The notes below the pieces were generated by a model. The model made no database searches. It was not told the origin of the DNA and was given only the letters and a program-made list of their open reading frames with translations. Positions 33,924 through 43,621 of a stretch of DNA of 64,000 nt are shown here, one piece after another; the first letter of the stretch is position 1, and every line of letters starts with the position of its first letter. Both the position numbers and the translations under genes were made by a program. Source of the DNA: Pantoea sp050157905 (GTDB lineage: Bacteria > Pseudomonadota > Gammaproteobacteria > Enterobacterales > Enterobacteriaceae); contig NZ_JBKIWZ010000003.1 of NCBI RefSeq assembly GCF_050157905.1, positions 248,001 through 312,000 on the forward strand, written 5' to 3'.

Positions 33924-36278
33924 ATGCATACACCACCGCTGTTTACGGCCGACCGCCCTGCTGGCCGCTTTACCCTGAGACCGATGTGTGAGCACGATGC
34001 GCCCCTGATTCACAGCTGGGTCACCCGCGACTATGCCCGTTTCTGGGGCATGCAGTCACACAGCCTGGCGCAGGTTGCCGGGTTCTATCAGACGCTGACC
34101 GCTGCCGATCCCCATGCGGCGCTGATCGGCTGCTGCAACGATCAGCCGGTCTGTCTGATTGAGTGCTATCGCGCCGCTGACGACGAAATTGGGAAGTTCT
34201 ACCCGGCCGCGCCCGATGACTACGGCATGCACATCCTGATAGCCCCCGCCAGCCAGCCGATCAAAGCCTTCAGCTGGCAGGTCTTCACGCTGGTGATGGA
34301 CTACCTGTTCAGCCGCCCGGAGGTAAACCGCGTTGTCGTGGAGCCGGACGTGCGTAATGAGAAGATCCACGTTCTGAACCGGCGTGCCGGATTCCGCTAT
34401 CAGCACACCCTCGACCTGGGTCATAAAACCGCCTGGCTGGCTTTCTGCCAGCGGGAAGATTATCAACATGCGTTACAGCAGGAGTCGCAGACTATGGATA
34501 CCCCCGCTTCACTGATCGACGGCACGCATCTGACCGGCGAACACTGGACTCAGGCAAACCGCATGCTGATCCGCAAAGCGATCGCCGAGTTTGCCCATGA
34601 AAAAATTATCACGCCACAGGCCACAGGCGACGACACGTATCAGCTGATGGTGCCGGGCGGTGAAGCCAGCTACCATTTCCGCGCCGCACGGCTGGCGCTG
34701 GACCACTGGGAGATCGACGCGGACTCGCTGCGCAAGCAGGAGAACGGGCACGCGCTGCCGCTGGATGCGCTGCAGTTTATTGTCGAGTTCAACGCGGAAA
34801 TTGGTATCCCGCAGCCGCTGCTGGCCACCTATATGGAGGAGATTAGCAGCACGTTATGCAGCAGCGTCTATAAACGCCAGAAGCATAACCCTGACAGCCA
34901 GGCACTGGTTTCCGCCGATTTCCAGACGGTGGAAGCGGCGATGACCGAAGGACACCCCTGCTTTGTCGCCAATAACGGACGCATCGGCTTTGATGCCCGT
35001 GACTATCTGGCCTTTGCACCGGAAGCCGCCGCGCCGGTTTACCTTATCTGGGTTGCCGTGCATCGCCGCAACGCCCATTTTTCCAGCCTCAGCGAACTGA
35101 GCTATGAGCAGCTGATGCGCGACGAGCTGGGTGATAGCACGCTGAACGCGTTTACGGCTCAGTTAACCCAAAAAGGACTGACGGCGGAGGAGTACATCCT
35201 GATGCCGGTTCATCCATGGCAGTGGAACAACAAACTGCTGACGGTGTTTGCCGCAGACGTTGCCCGTCATGAAATTGTTTATCTCGGCACCGGGGACGAT
35301 GCGTATCAGGCGCAGCAGTCGATCCGTACTTTCTTTAACCGCAGCGCGCCGTCGAAACGTTATGTTAAAACCGCCCTGTCGGTGCTTAACATGGGCTTTA
35401 TGCGTGGCCTGTCGCCGTACTATATGGCGACAACCCCGGCCATTAATGGCTGGCTGGCCGCATTGGTCGCCGACGATGCGTGGCTGAAGCGCTGCGATTT
35501 CCGCATTCTGCGTGAGGTGGCGGCGGTGGGTTATCACAACCGCGCCTATGAGCAGGCGATCAAAGGGGATTCCGCCTATAAAAAGATGTTTGCAGCATTG
35601 TGGCGGGATAATCCGGCCGCCAGTCTGCAACCGGGCCAGCGCCTGATGACTATGGCCGCTTTCCTGCACGTTGATCAGCAGCAGCAGCCGCTGCTTCCTG
35701 CACTGATCGCGGACTCCGGTCTCTCTGCCAGAGCGTGGATTGACCGCTATCTCAGCTGCTACCTCAGCCCGCTGCTGCACTGCTTCTATCAGCATGATCT
35801 GGTATTTATGCCACACGGTGAAAACCTGATCATGCTGCTGGAAAACAACGTCCCGGTGGCGGCTTATATGAAGGATATTGGCGAGGAAATTGCCGTCATG
35901 AACCCGGACGCAGTGCTGCCGGAAGGTGTGCAGCGTCTGGCGGTGGATGTGCCGGAGGAACTGAAGCTGCTGTCGATCTTTACTGATGTCTTTGACTGTA
36001 TATTCCGCTTTATCAGCGCAATACTGCATCAGTCACAGACGCTGCCGGAAGAGGCGTTCTGGCAGGCGGTCGCACAGTGCGTGAAGGATTACCAGACTGC
36101 ACACCCGGAGCATGCCACGAAGTTTGCGCGCTATGACATGTTCGCGCCAGCGTTTACCCGCTCCTGCCTGAATCGTCTGCAGCTGGCAAATAATCAGCAG
36201 ATGATTAACCTCGCCGATCCGGCTGAAAATCTTAAATTTGCCGGGACACTGGTCAACCCGATTGCCCGCTGGCGTTAA
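33924..36278 (+). CDS. dfoC: Bifunctional acyltransferase / NIS synthetase DfoC
   Basis: A 784-residue fusion protein. Residues 1 to about 170 form a GNAT acyltransferase (FTLRPMCEHDAPLIHSWVTRDYARFWGMQ, MHILIAPASQPIKAFSW, VVVEPDVRNEKIHVLNRRAGF), which would succinylate N-hydroxycadaverine. From about residue 190 an IucA/IucC-type NIS synthetase follows, with MPVHPWQWNN, a nucleotide-binding segment PSKRYVKTALSVLNMGFMRG and HGENLIMLLENNVP, then a FhuF-like C-terminus. It links three units into cyclic desferrioxamine E. The same fusion is the hallmark of the Erwinia/Pantoea dfo cluster; in Streptomyces the two parts are separate. Confidence 0.93.
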   Translation: MHTPPLFTADRPAGRFTLRPMCEHDAPLIHSWVTRDYARFWGMQSHSLAQVAGFYQTLTAADPHAALIGCCNDQPVCLIECYRAADDEIGKFYPAAPDDYGMHILIAPASQPIKAFSWQVFTLVMDYLFSRPEVNRVVVEPDVRNEKIHVLNRRAGFRYQHTLDLGHKTAWLAFCQREDYQHALQQESQTMDTPASLIDGTHLTGEHWTQANRMLIRKAIAEFAHEKIITPQATGDDTYQLMVPGGEASYHFRAARLALDHWEIDADSLRKQENGHALPLDALQFIVEFNAEIGIPQPLLATYMEEISSTLCSSVYKRQKHNPDSQALVSADFQTVEAAMTEGHPCFVANNGRIGFDARDYLAFAPEAAAPVYLIWVAVHRRNAHFSSLSELSYEQLMRDELGDSTLNAFTAQLTQKGLTAEEYILMPVHPWQWNNKLLTVFAADVARHEIVYLGTGDDAYQAQQSIRTFFNRSAPSKRYVKTALSVLNMGFMRGLSPYYMATTPAINGWLAALVADDAWLKRCDFRILREVAAVGYHNRAYEQAIKGDSAYKKMFAALWRDNPAASLQPGQRLMTMAAFLHVDQQQQPLLPALIADSGLSARAWIDRYLSCYLSPLLHCFYQHDLVFMPHGENLIMLLENNVPVAAYMKDIGEEIAVMNPDAVLPEGVQRLAVDVPEELKLLSIFTDVFDCIFRFISAILHQSQTLPEEAFWQAVAQCVKDYQTAHPEHATKFARYDMFAPAFTRSCLNRLQLANNQQMINLADPAENLKFAGTLVNPIARWR

Positions 36279-36363
36279 TCGTTACACCGTCACAATCAAT
36301 TCTGCATGTTATGCGGTCACTCTGGTGGCCGCACTTTCTGGCGTCTTTTTACAGGTATTCAAC

Positions 36364-37593
36364 ATGACCCCCTTCCAGCCGATCGCCCGACTGACACGGC
36401 GACATCTGATCTTTCCTCTGTCGCTGGTGTTATTTGAGTTCGCGACCTACCTCGCACATGACATGATCCAGCCCGGTATGCTGCTGGTGACGCAGGAGTT
36501 TAACGTCGGGCCGGAGTGGGTTCCCGCCTCGCTGACTGCGTATCTGATGGGCGGTATTCTGCTGCAGTGGCTGCTCGGCCCGCTCTCGGACCGCATTGGC
36601 CGTCGTCCTGTACTGATCAGTGGCGTGGCCTTTTTTACGCTCTCCTGCATCGCAACCCACTGGGTAACCTCCATCGAACAGTTTGTGCTGTTGCGCTTTC
36701 TGCAGGGCGTCAGCCTCTGCTTTATTGGCGCGGTCGGTTATGCGGCAATTCAGGAGGCCTTCACCGAATCACTCAGCATCAAAATAATGGCCCTGATGGC
36801 GAATGTGGCCCTGCTGGCACCGCTCGCCGGTCCACTGGTGGGCGCGGCGTTTCTGACCGTAGGGGAATGGCGCACGCTGTTCTGGCTGACAGGCACCATT
36901 GCCGGGCTGGCACTGGCCGGATTATGGTATGCCATGCCAGAGACGTCGGGCGATCGTCAGAAACCACTGTCGCTGAGGTCGATTATCAGCGGTTATGGCG
37001 CACTGCTGAAAGATCGTCAGGTGATGCGTGGCGCGTTCGCCATCGGGCTGGTCACTGTGCCCTGCATCGCCTGGGTAGCGTTATCGCCTGTCATTTTAAT
37101 GCATGGCGGGCAGCTCAGCCGCATCGATTATGCACTGTTACAGTTACCAGTTTTTGCCGCCATGATCGCCGGTAACCTGACGCTGGGACGCTTATCCAGC
37201 CGTCTGTCGATTGAACAGCCAATCAGAATCGGTGCCTGGCCGGTGGTCTGCGGGCTGGGTTTCGCGGCAATCGCCACCGTGATAAACCCGCAGAGTTATC
37301 TGTGGCTCACGGCTGGCGTCAGTCTCTATGGCTTCGGCACCGGACTGGTCAACGCCGGTCTCTATCGTATGACGCTTTTTTCAAGCCGTGCCGGAAAAGG
37401 CAGCGTGGCTGCGATAGTGGGTATGGTGACAATTCTGATCATTGCGCTGGGTATTGAAGCCGCCAAAACGGCCTGGTTCAGATACGGCACCGGTGGCTTC
37501 AGTCTGGTCAATCTGGTGTGCGGTCTGTTTTGGCTGGGGCTGGTCTGCGCGTTTCTGCGCGCCGGTCAGCGAAAGCTATGCCCCGCCCCCTGA
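36364..37593 (+). CDS. dfoS: MFS exporter DfoS
   Basis: A 409-residue major-facilitator transporter of the DHA1 (MdfA/Bcr-like) kind, about 12 membrane helices. The A-motif GPLSDRIGRRPVLISGVAFF lies between helices 2 and 3. Position and direction, 85 bases after dfoC, indicate export of desferrioxamine across the inner membrane. I use the ATG at 36364, after AGGT; the frame is open back into dfoC but those residues are not part of the family. Confidence 0.87.
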   Translation: MTPFQPIARLTRRHLIFPLSLVLFEFATYLAHDMIQPGMLLVTQEFNVGPEWVPASLTAYLMGGILLQWLLGPLSDRIGRRPVLISGVAFFTLSCIATHWVTSIEQFVLLRFLQGVSLCFIGAVGYAAIQEAFTESLSIKIMALMANVALLAPLAGPLVGAAFLTVGEWRTLFWLTGTIAGLALAGLWYAMPETSGDRQKPLSLRSIISGYGALLKDRQVMRGAFAIGLVTVPCIAWVALSPVILMHGGQLSRIDYALLQLPVFAAMIAGNLTLGRLSSRLSIEQPIRIGAWPVVCGLGFAAIATVINPQSYLWLTAGVSLYGFGTGLVNAGLYRMTLFSSRAGKGSVAAIVGMVTILIIALGIEAAKTAWFRYGTGGFSLVNLVCGLFWLGLVCAFLRAGQRKLCPAP

Positions 37594-38031
37594 ACCCTTA
37601 GCAATACACGCCGGGTGTCACTATCCCGGAATGGCAGACTCTGATGTCATTCCGGCTGTTGCCTTCCGGACTGACATTCCCGCATCCGCATTAGCGGATT
37701 TCAGATAAGCTTTGATCAAATCGTTACTTCATCTGTGTTCTGCATCGTTCGATGATGATTACGCCTGATCAGGCCAGAGATAATAACGGCAATCATCATA
37801 AATGGCGTTATTTCACGTTAAGCCCTGCACGCCGACGCTGATTGTCAATTCGCCTGCCGGGACGCTCTCCCTTCCTGACCGGGCTGTGCGGGCGGCAGGC
37901 TGATGTTGCCGCCGTTTGTCACTCTGCCTGCCCGGGCCCGTTCACGGTCTGACGGCACTATCGGTTTGCCGGACAACCTCACACTGCCCAATGCCAGGTG
38001 AGCCTTTTCTGCAGGAACAACAGGAATAATG
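37594..38031. other. Intergenic region between dfoS and amidohydrolase
   Basis: A 438-base stretch with no supported gene. A partly palindromic pair CATTCCGG / CCGGACTGAC lies near 37640-37675. An AATAACG / CGTTATT pair occurs near 37784-37812 and could be an operator. Nothing else is clear. Confidence 0.35.
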
Positions 38032-39174
38032 ATGACTTTGCTTTTAACTGAACAACTGGTGCAGTGGCGCCGCGAACTGCATCAGCATCCGGAACTCTCG
38101 AATCAGGAGTTTGCCACAACCAGACGTCTTACCCGCTGGCTGGAGCAGGCCGGAATCCGGCCTTTACCGCTCGGGCTGAAGACCGGCGTAGTGGCGGAAA
38201 TCGGTCACGGCGAACCGTTAATCGCGCTACGCGCAGACATTGATGCCCTGCCGATTGAGGAGGCTACCGATCGTCCCTGGCGCTCGCGACAACCGGGCGT
38301 TATGCATGCCTGCGGTCACGACATCCACAGCGCCGTCATGCTCGGCGTGGCGTTGCAGCTTAAACAGCAGGAAGCCACGCTGCCGGGCCGGGTGCGAATT
38401 CTGTTTCAGCCCGCCGAAGAGACCTTTGACGGTGCCCGTCAGCTGATAGAGGCGGGCGCGCTGGAGGGGGTAAAAGCGATATTCGGCCTGCACAACGCGC
38501 CGGACCTGCCACTGGGTACGCTGCACAGCCGTGCGGGGGCCTTTTATGCCAATGTTGATCGCTTTGTGATACGGATTAACGGCAAAGGTGCGCATGCGGC
38601 GCGACCGCACGAAGGTATCGATTCCATCGTGATTGCCAGCCATATTGTGACGGCGCTGCAGACCCTGCCGAGTCGGGTATTCAGCTCACTTGAAACGGTG
38701 GTGCTGAGCGTAACGCGCTTTACCGCAGGCAATACCTGGAACGTTCTGCCGCAGAGCGTTGAGCTGGAAGGCACCGTAAGAACGCACCATAGCGGGATAC
38801 GGGCGCAGATCCCTTCTCGCATACAGTCACTGATTCAGGGTATCGCCAGTGGGTTTGGTGCATCCGCTGAACTGGCATGGACAGAGGGGCCACCTGCACT
38901 AATCAATACGCCTCAGTGGGTCGATGTCGCGCTGAACGTGGCCCGACAGAGCGGCTATCACGCAGAACATGCCGCTTCGCCACAGATGGGCGGTGAGGAT
39001 TTCGCATTCTATCTGCAACAGGTGCCGGGGGCGTTTGTCAGTATCGGCAGCGCCAGTGAATTTGGTCTGCATCATGCCGCCTTCGATCCGGATGAAGCCC
39101 TGATCGCGCCTGCGGTTGACTACTTCACGCAACTGGCGCCGCGTGCGCTCCAGATTGTGGCGGCGCAATCATGA
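38032..39174 (+). CDS. M20 amidohydrolase, second copy
   Basis: A 380-residue M20D amidohydrolase closely related to the protein at 24449-25600: the same QLVQWRRELHQHPELSNQEFATT start, ALRADIDALP, HACGHDIHSAVMLG, FQPAEE, and MGGEDFAFYLQQVPG. All metal and catalytic residues are kept. It is transcribed alone, between the desferrioxamine operon and its receptor. A role in siderophore metabolism is possible but not shown; removal of N-acyl groups from amino acids is the likely chemistry. AGGA lies before the ATG pair; I take the second, 38032. Confidence 0.9.
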   Translation: MTLLLTEQLVQWRRELHQHPELSNQEFATTRRLTRWLEQAGIRPLPLGLKTGVVAEIGHGEPLIALRADIDALPIEEATDRPWRSRQPGVMHACGHDIHSAVMLGVALQLKQQEATLPGRVRILFQPAEETFDGARQLIEAGALEGVKAIFGLHNAPDLPLGTLHSRAGAFYANVDRFVIRINGKGAHAARPHEGIDSIVIASHIVTALQTLPSRVFSSLETVVLSVTRFTAGNTWNVLPQSVELEGTVRTHHSGIRAQIPSRIQSLIQGIASGFGASAELAWTEGPPALINTPQWVDVALNVARQSGYHAEHAASPQMGGEDFAFYLQQVPGAFVSIGSASEFGLHHAAFDPDEALIAPAVDYFTQLAPRALQIVAAQS

Positions 39175-40054
39175 AATCAGCAGCTGTCATGGCGCCCTGA
39201 CTGATACGGGGGCCATACTGTCAGTGATTTTGGCGGGAGGCGCCCGCTTTTACCAGCGCAGGGTTCAGTGTTATCACATCGTTTCCCTGATCATCGGTGA
39301 CAAAACAGCGTCGATGACATCAGGGTCGTCAGGCGGCTGAAAACCGTGTCAAAGGCTGGCCCGTCTTCGTGAAAACTGACAGTCAGTCCACCTAAGGCGC
39401 CATATAGCCCTGCTCCGTTTCGTCCGGGTTTCAGCAGGGATAATGTGCGCGCCTCATCCGTTATCAACAGGTGAGAAGCGATTGCGATGCAGGCTGATCA
39501 CGGGTGGCCCACCCTGAATCGAAGGCCAGTAGACGTGGCGTCGGGTCAGACTACGGGTAATCACCCTTATCGACGATGACACTGCATAGCGAAGCCAGAT
39601 AAATGTTCTGAAGGAGCTGTCGTCACAGTTGTCCTGAAGGCTGTGACTGACAGCAGTTATCAACGGATGCCGACGCGCCAGCCGTTTATACGGGCCGCTG
39701 GAAAAGGGCATTCACGACTTCACTTCCTACCGATAATACAGATTCAGACCCTGCTCACAGGGTATTGATCTGTAGTGTTTATTTTAATCAACAGAAGCTT
39801 TTATTTTATCTTTGATACGCCTTTCAGCCCCTTCAGTATCATCGCGTTGCCGACCATTTTGCAGAAAGCTTTTTTCCTGGTTTACAGGCATAGAAAAAAA
39901 AGTATGAACTTTTCTCAAATGTTAATAGCAATAACAATCATTTGCATTTAGTATGCTTGCGCTTACTGAAATTGACCAAAGTTGCCGAAAAAGATTCAGC
40001 ACGACCTGGTTAAAAATTAAGTCAAAAATATTAATTAAATGAAGAGGTCATGGC
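39175..40054. other. Long intergenic region before fhuE
   Basis: An 880-base stretch with no convincing gene. A minus-strand frame at 39454-39711 (85 codons) has no recognisable family or ribosome site. The right end contains the AT-rich fhuE promoter with a Fur-like site. The long gap, with short broken frames, may be decayed coding DNA. Confidence 0.4.
39927..39945. promoter_or_regulatory. Fur-like box upstream of fhuE
   Basis: The 19 bases at this position match the Fur consensus at 12 of 19 by hand, with an exact AATCATT core. The element AATCATTTGCATT is the reverse complement of the site before dfoJ. It lies 110 bases before the receptor start. Confidence 0.55.
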
Positions 40055-42271
40055 ATGTCTTTCACCCGGGGTAATGCAGAATCTGAAGGTAGCGGCGCAT
40101 CTCAATCCAGCAAAAACAGCAGACTTGCTGTTTCAGTGGTCGCGCTGATGGTCAGTAACGCACTGCTTTGCAGCGTTTCGCAGGCAGCTGAGAGTTCTGA
40201 AAACAAAAGTGCATCCTCAGAACAAACGCTGACTGTGACTGCAGATGAAGCCGTTGCGCCTGCGACATCAACTGAACAGTCTTATACCGTTCCTGCTACG
40301 CGTGCCGGGACGAAACTGAACCTGACTCAGCGTGATATTCCGCAGTCAGTCAGCACACTCACACAGCAGCGTATCAAAGATCAGAACCTGCAAAATATTG
40401 GCGATGCTCTGGCGAATGTCACTGGCATATCCGCCTCACAAAATGACTCCGAACGTGTTGATTTCTACTCACGCGGTTTTTACATCAACAACTACACATA
40501 CGATGATATCCCTTCTACGCAGACTGGCGCGTGGAATTTCGGTGAAACCGATAGTGATTCCGCTATTTACGAGCGCATTGATGTCGTACGAGGCTCAACA
40601 GGTTTAATGACGGGCACGGGTAATCCGGGCGCGGCCATAAACTTAATTCGTAAAAAAGCTGACAGTAAAACGTTTACCGGCAACCTGTCGACAAGCTATG
40701 GCAGCTGGGATAATCAGCGCTATGTGGCAGATCTCTCAGGGCCACTGAATGATGCCGGTTCGCTGCGCGGTCGCGTAGTGACGGGTTACCAGGATCAGGA
40801 CAGCTGGGTTGACCGTTACCACAAACGTAAAAAGTTCCTCTATGCCACCGTCGCGGCAGACCTTACCGACACGACTACGCTGGATCTGGGCTATGACTAT
40901 CAGTCACGTAATACGGACAGTCCAACCTGGGGCGGCCTGCCAACTTGGTATAGCAATGGCAGCAAAATTCATTACGACCGCAGCGATAATCCTTCCGCCG
41001 ACTGGACGCACTACAATATCCTGTCCCGCAAGGTTTTTGCTAACCTGACAACAAATTTCGACAACGGCTGGCAAACGCGCATTAATGGCACGCACAGTGA
41101 ATCAGATTTCGATAGTAAGCTGCTGTATGTCGACGGATACCCTGATCAGCAAACGGGGATCCTGAACAGTGCAGGATATGGGTATGCGGGCTGGTACAAG
41201 GGAGTGCGTACTCAGACCGCGGTAGATGCTTATGCCACGGGTCCATTTGAGCTGGCAGGAAGACAGCATCAGTTAGTTGTTGGCGTGGATTACAGCCGTC
41301 AACGCAATAAGTATATTTATTCTTCTGACATATTGTCACCCGCACAGGTGGGCAACTGGAATGAATGGTCCGGAAACATTGATGAGCCTCAATGGCCAGC
41401 CTGGGCATTATCTTCAGAAGACACCATACGCCAGAAATCTGCCTATACCGCAGCGCGTTTTTCTCTTGCCGATCCGCTCTCCCTGATTCTGGGAGCACGC
41501 TATACCCGATATAGTGCAAACGGCACGTCTTCAGATATGGATAAGAATAACATCACGCCGTATGGCGGCCTTGTTTACGATATTAACGAAACCTATTCTG
41601 CCTTTGCGAGCTACACGTCCATTTTCCAGCCCCAGACTTATCGGGATCAGCAAGGCAGTTATCTGAAACCTGTTACGGGTAAAGATTATGAAACAGGTAT
41701 TAAAGGCGACTGGAATGACGGTCAGATTACTTCCAGCCTTTCCGTGTTCCGCATTGAGCAGGAAAATCTTGGACAGATTCAGAATGCTACCTACGTGAAT
41801 AATAGCAGTGAGAATGCCTACAAATCGTCTAAAGGCGTCGTCAGTCGCGGAGTTGATTTTGAAATAAATGGCGCTGTTACTGAAAATTTGAAGATGACCT
41901 TTGGTGCAACTCGCTATGTTGCTAAAGATGCTTCCGGAGATCGTTCAAATCCGTATATGCCACAAACAAGCTTAAAGCTGTTCACCAGCTATAATCTCCC
42001 CGTCCTGCGTGAACTGACGGTAGGTGGAGGGATAAACTGGCAAAATCGCACCTATAAAGAAGCCATTAATCCTTCCGGTGTGACTGAGCGTGTCTATCAG
42101 GGAAGTTACCCTATCGCAAACCTGTTTGCGCGTTACCAGGTTAACAAAAACCTTTCGGTCCAAGGTAATGTCAAAAATATATTTGACCGTGAATACAACA
42201 CTGATCCATCAGGTGGTGTAGCGTTCAACGAACCACGAAACTATTCAGTCAGTCTGAATTACAATTTCTAG
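40055..42271 (+). CDS. fhuE: TonB-dependent siderophore receptor, FhuE type
   Basis: A 738-residue outer-membrane receptor closely resembling E. coli FhuE, which takes up coprogen, rhodotorulic acid and ferrioxamines. It has a signal peptide to about residue 47, a TonB box around EQTLTVTADE, the plug domain (AGTKLNLTQRDIPQSVSTL, VVRGSTGLMTGTGNPGAAINLIRK), and a 22-strand barrel with SPTWGGLP, YTSIFQPQTYRD and the C-terminal LNYNF. Uptake of the ferrioxamine made by the dfo operon is likely. GAAGAGG precedes the ATG; an intrinsic terminator follows. Confidence 0.93.
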   Translation: MSFTRGNAESEGSGASQSSKNSRLAVSVVALMVSNALLCSVSQAAESSENKSASSEQTLTVTADEAVAPATSTEQSYTVPATRAGTKLNLTQRDIPQSVSTLTQQRIKDQNLQNIGDALANVTGISASQNDSERVDFYSRGFYINNYTYDDIPSTQTGAWNFGETDSDSAIYERIDVVRGSTGLMTGTGNPGAAINLIRKKADSKTFTGNLSTSYGSWDNQRYVADLSGPLNDAGSLRGRVVTGYQDQDSWVDRYHKRKKFLYATVAADLTDTTTLDLGYDYQSRNTDSPTWGGLPTWYSNGSKIHYDRSDNPSADWTHYNILSRKVFANLTTNFDNGWQTRINGTHSESDFDSKLLYVDGYPDQQTGILNSAGYGYAGWYKGVRTQTAVDAYATGPFELAGRQHQLVVGVDYSRQRNKYIYSSDILSPAQVGNWNEWSGNIDEPQWPAWALSSEDTIRQKSAYTAARFSLADPLSLILGARYTRYSANGTSSDMDKNNITPYGGLVYDINETYSAFASYTSIFQPQTYRDQQGSYLKPVTGKDYETGIKGDWNDGQITSSLSVFRIEQENLGQIQNATYVNNSSENAYKSSKGVVSRGVDFEINGAVTENLKMTFGATRYVAKDASGDRSNPYMPQTSLKLFTSYNLPVLRELTVGGGINWQNRTYKEAINPSGVTERVYQGSYPIANLFARYQVNKNLSVQGNVKNIFDREYNTDPSGGVAFNEPRNYSVSLNYNF

Positions 42272-42289
42272 TTTCTATGAGTCACCTTT

Positions 42290-42316
42290 AGCCCGGCAAC
42301 CATCCGGGCTTTTTAT
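42290..42316 (+). terminator. Terminator after fhuE
   Basis: AGCCCGG pairs with CCGGGCT around a 7-nt loop, followed by TTTTTAT, 19 bases after the fhuE stop. Confidence 0.88.
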
Positions 42317-43028
42317 CCGTCCGGACGGTCAGGATCTTCAGGCCTGATACCTTTAGCCTTCATAATCTCCGACTGTTCGCCGATGATTTTTCCTGAGCCT
42401 GTAATGCCTGTAACCGTTTCTGCATCATCGGGATATGATGCAGGTTGTAAACCAGAAGATTGCTGGAGACGGTACAGGCCTTTTCGCTAACGCACATGAG
42501 AGACAGCTTTACATGGCCATGCGTATTGCAACCCCGCTACTCGCTTAATCAACCCATGCTATGCCGGGCCGGAATTCTGACTTCCCTCTGCAAGTGTTAA
42601 CGTTAAGTTCAGGCGCTCTTAAAATCAGCTGCCCTTCTGTTCATCAGGATTGAGTCCGTTAACATCCGCCATCACCTGAGCAGTGCGCCTCCTCCATCTT
42701 ACGAACAGTGTCTGCACTGAATCGCACCCGCAAACCAAATGAGGAATTGTCACTTTCATATTGTTATGACAGCGTTAATTTCCTGTGACTGCCTTACTTT
42801 TCCAGGTGCTTCTGTATGTTTCAATGTTTGGTGGATGTAAATGAAGATAGTTTCATTTGCTACAATCTGATACCCGTAAATAATGAAACAGGGTTTCCGC
42901 TTCGCTTAAATTAGTTATAAAATCCTGTGCTGGCCGTCTATTGAGCTAAAGTTACCTTTCTTCGTGCCATAATGACGGCATTAACACTTTTTTTCTTTTT
43001 AAATACCAGATATTGCAGGAATCCTCAC
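42317..43028. other. Region between fhuE and pagP
   Basis: A 712-base stretch without a convincing gene. A minus-strand frame at 42360-42497 (45 codons, MCVSEKACTVSSNLLVYNLHH...) has no ribosome site or family. The right part is the AT-rich pagP promoter, with a possible PhoP repeat and -10 box. Confidence 0.4.
42892..42923 (+). promoter_or_regulatory. Possible PhoP box and -10 of pagP
   Basis: GGTTTC-N5-CGCTTA (42892-42908) resembles the PhoP direct repeat (T/G)GTTTA-N5-(T/G)GTTTA, with three mismatches. Nine bases later comes TAAAAT within TATAAAAT, a plausible -10. In Salmonella and E. coli pagP is PhoP-activated. Confidence 0.35.
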
Positions 43029-43601
43029 ATGCGCAAAACATCGACTCTTAAAGCGTTGATGATAACAACGGTCGTTTTCACTATCACGCCTGCTCACGCT
43101 GCTACGCTGATGCAGAACGTGAGCGCAGGCTGGGAAAGTTTCAGTGATCAGGTGGCGACCACCTGGCAGCAGCCAGACGGAGTCGACTTCTATCTGCCTG
43201 CTATTACCTGGCATAATCGCGCAACGTATGATCGCGAGCATATTGATAAATATAATGAAAGACCCTGGGGCGCAGGTGGCGGTATCTCCCGTTATGATGA
43301 AAAAGGAAACTGGAACGGCATCTACCTGATGGCGTTCAAAGACTCCTTTAACAAATGGGAACCCTTTGGCGGATATGGCTGGGTAGCAACCTGGCGTCCA
43401 CTGGCCGATCAGAATTTCCACTGGGGTGCAGGTTATACGGCGGGCGTCACCGCCCGTGATAACTGGAACTATATTCCGGTGCCAGCAATTTTACCACTGG
43501 CGTCAGTGGGTTATGGCGATCTTGACTTCCAGATGACTTATATTCCAGGTACACATAATAACGGAAACGTTTACTTTGCCTGGTTCCGTTATCACTTCTG
43601 A
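43029..43601 (+). CDS. pagP: Lipid A palmitoyltransferase PagP
   Basis: A 190-residue outer-membrane enzyme that moves palmitate from phospholipid to lipid A, which lowers killing by cationic peptides. The signal peptide ends AHA at residue 24. The mature part has the catalytic His region TWHNRATYDREHIDKYNERPWGAGGG and the Asp-Ser pair in MAFKDSFNKWEPFGGYGW, then an 8-strand barrel ending FAWFRYHF. The upstream frame is longer, but the ATG at 43029 starts the signal peptide. It is a single-gene unit. Confidence 0.95.
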   Translation: MRKTSTLKALMITTVVFTITPAHAATLMQNVSAGWESFSDQVATTWQQPDGVDFYLPAITWHNRATYDREHIDKYNERPWGAGGGISRYDEKGNWNGIYLMAFKDSFNKWEPFGGYGWVATWRPLADQNFHWGAGYTAGVTARDNWNYIPVPAILPLASVGYGDLDFQMTYIPGTHNNGNVYFAWFRYHF

Positions 43602-43621
43602 CCGTTAGCAGCTGGCCTGAG

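Noticed and set aside
39454..39711. 85-codon minus-strand frame before fhuE
   Set aside because: Composition is not protein-like and no start signal is present.
42360..42497. 45-codon minus-strand frame after fhuE
   Set aside because: Ordinary-looking codons but no ribosome site and no known family; could be a remnant.
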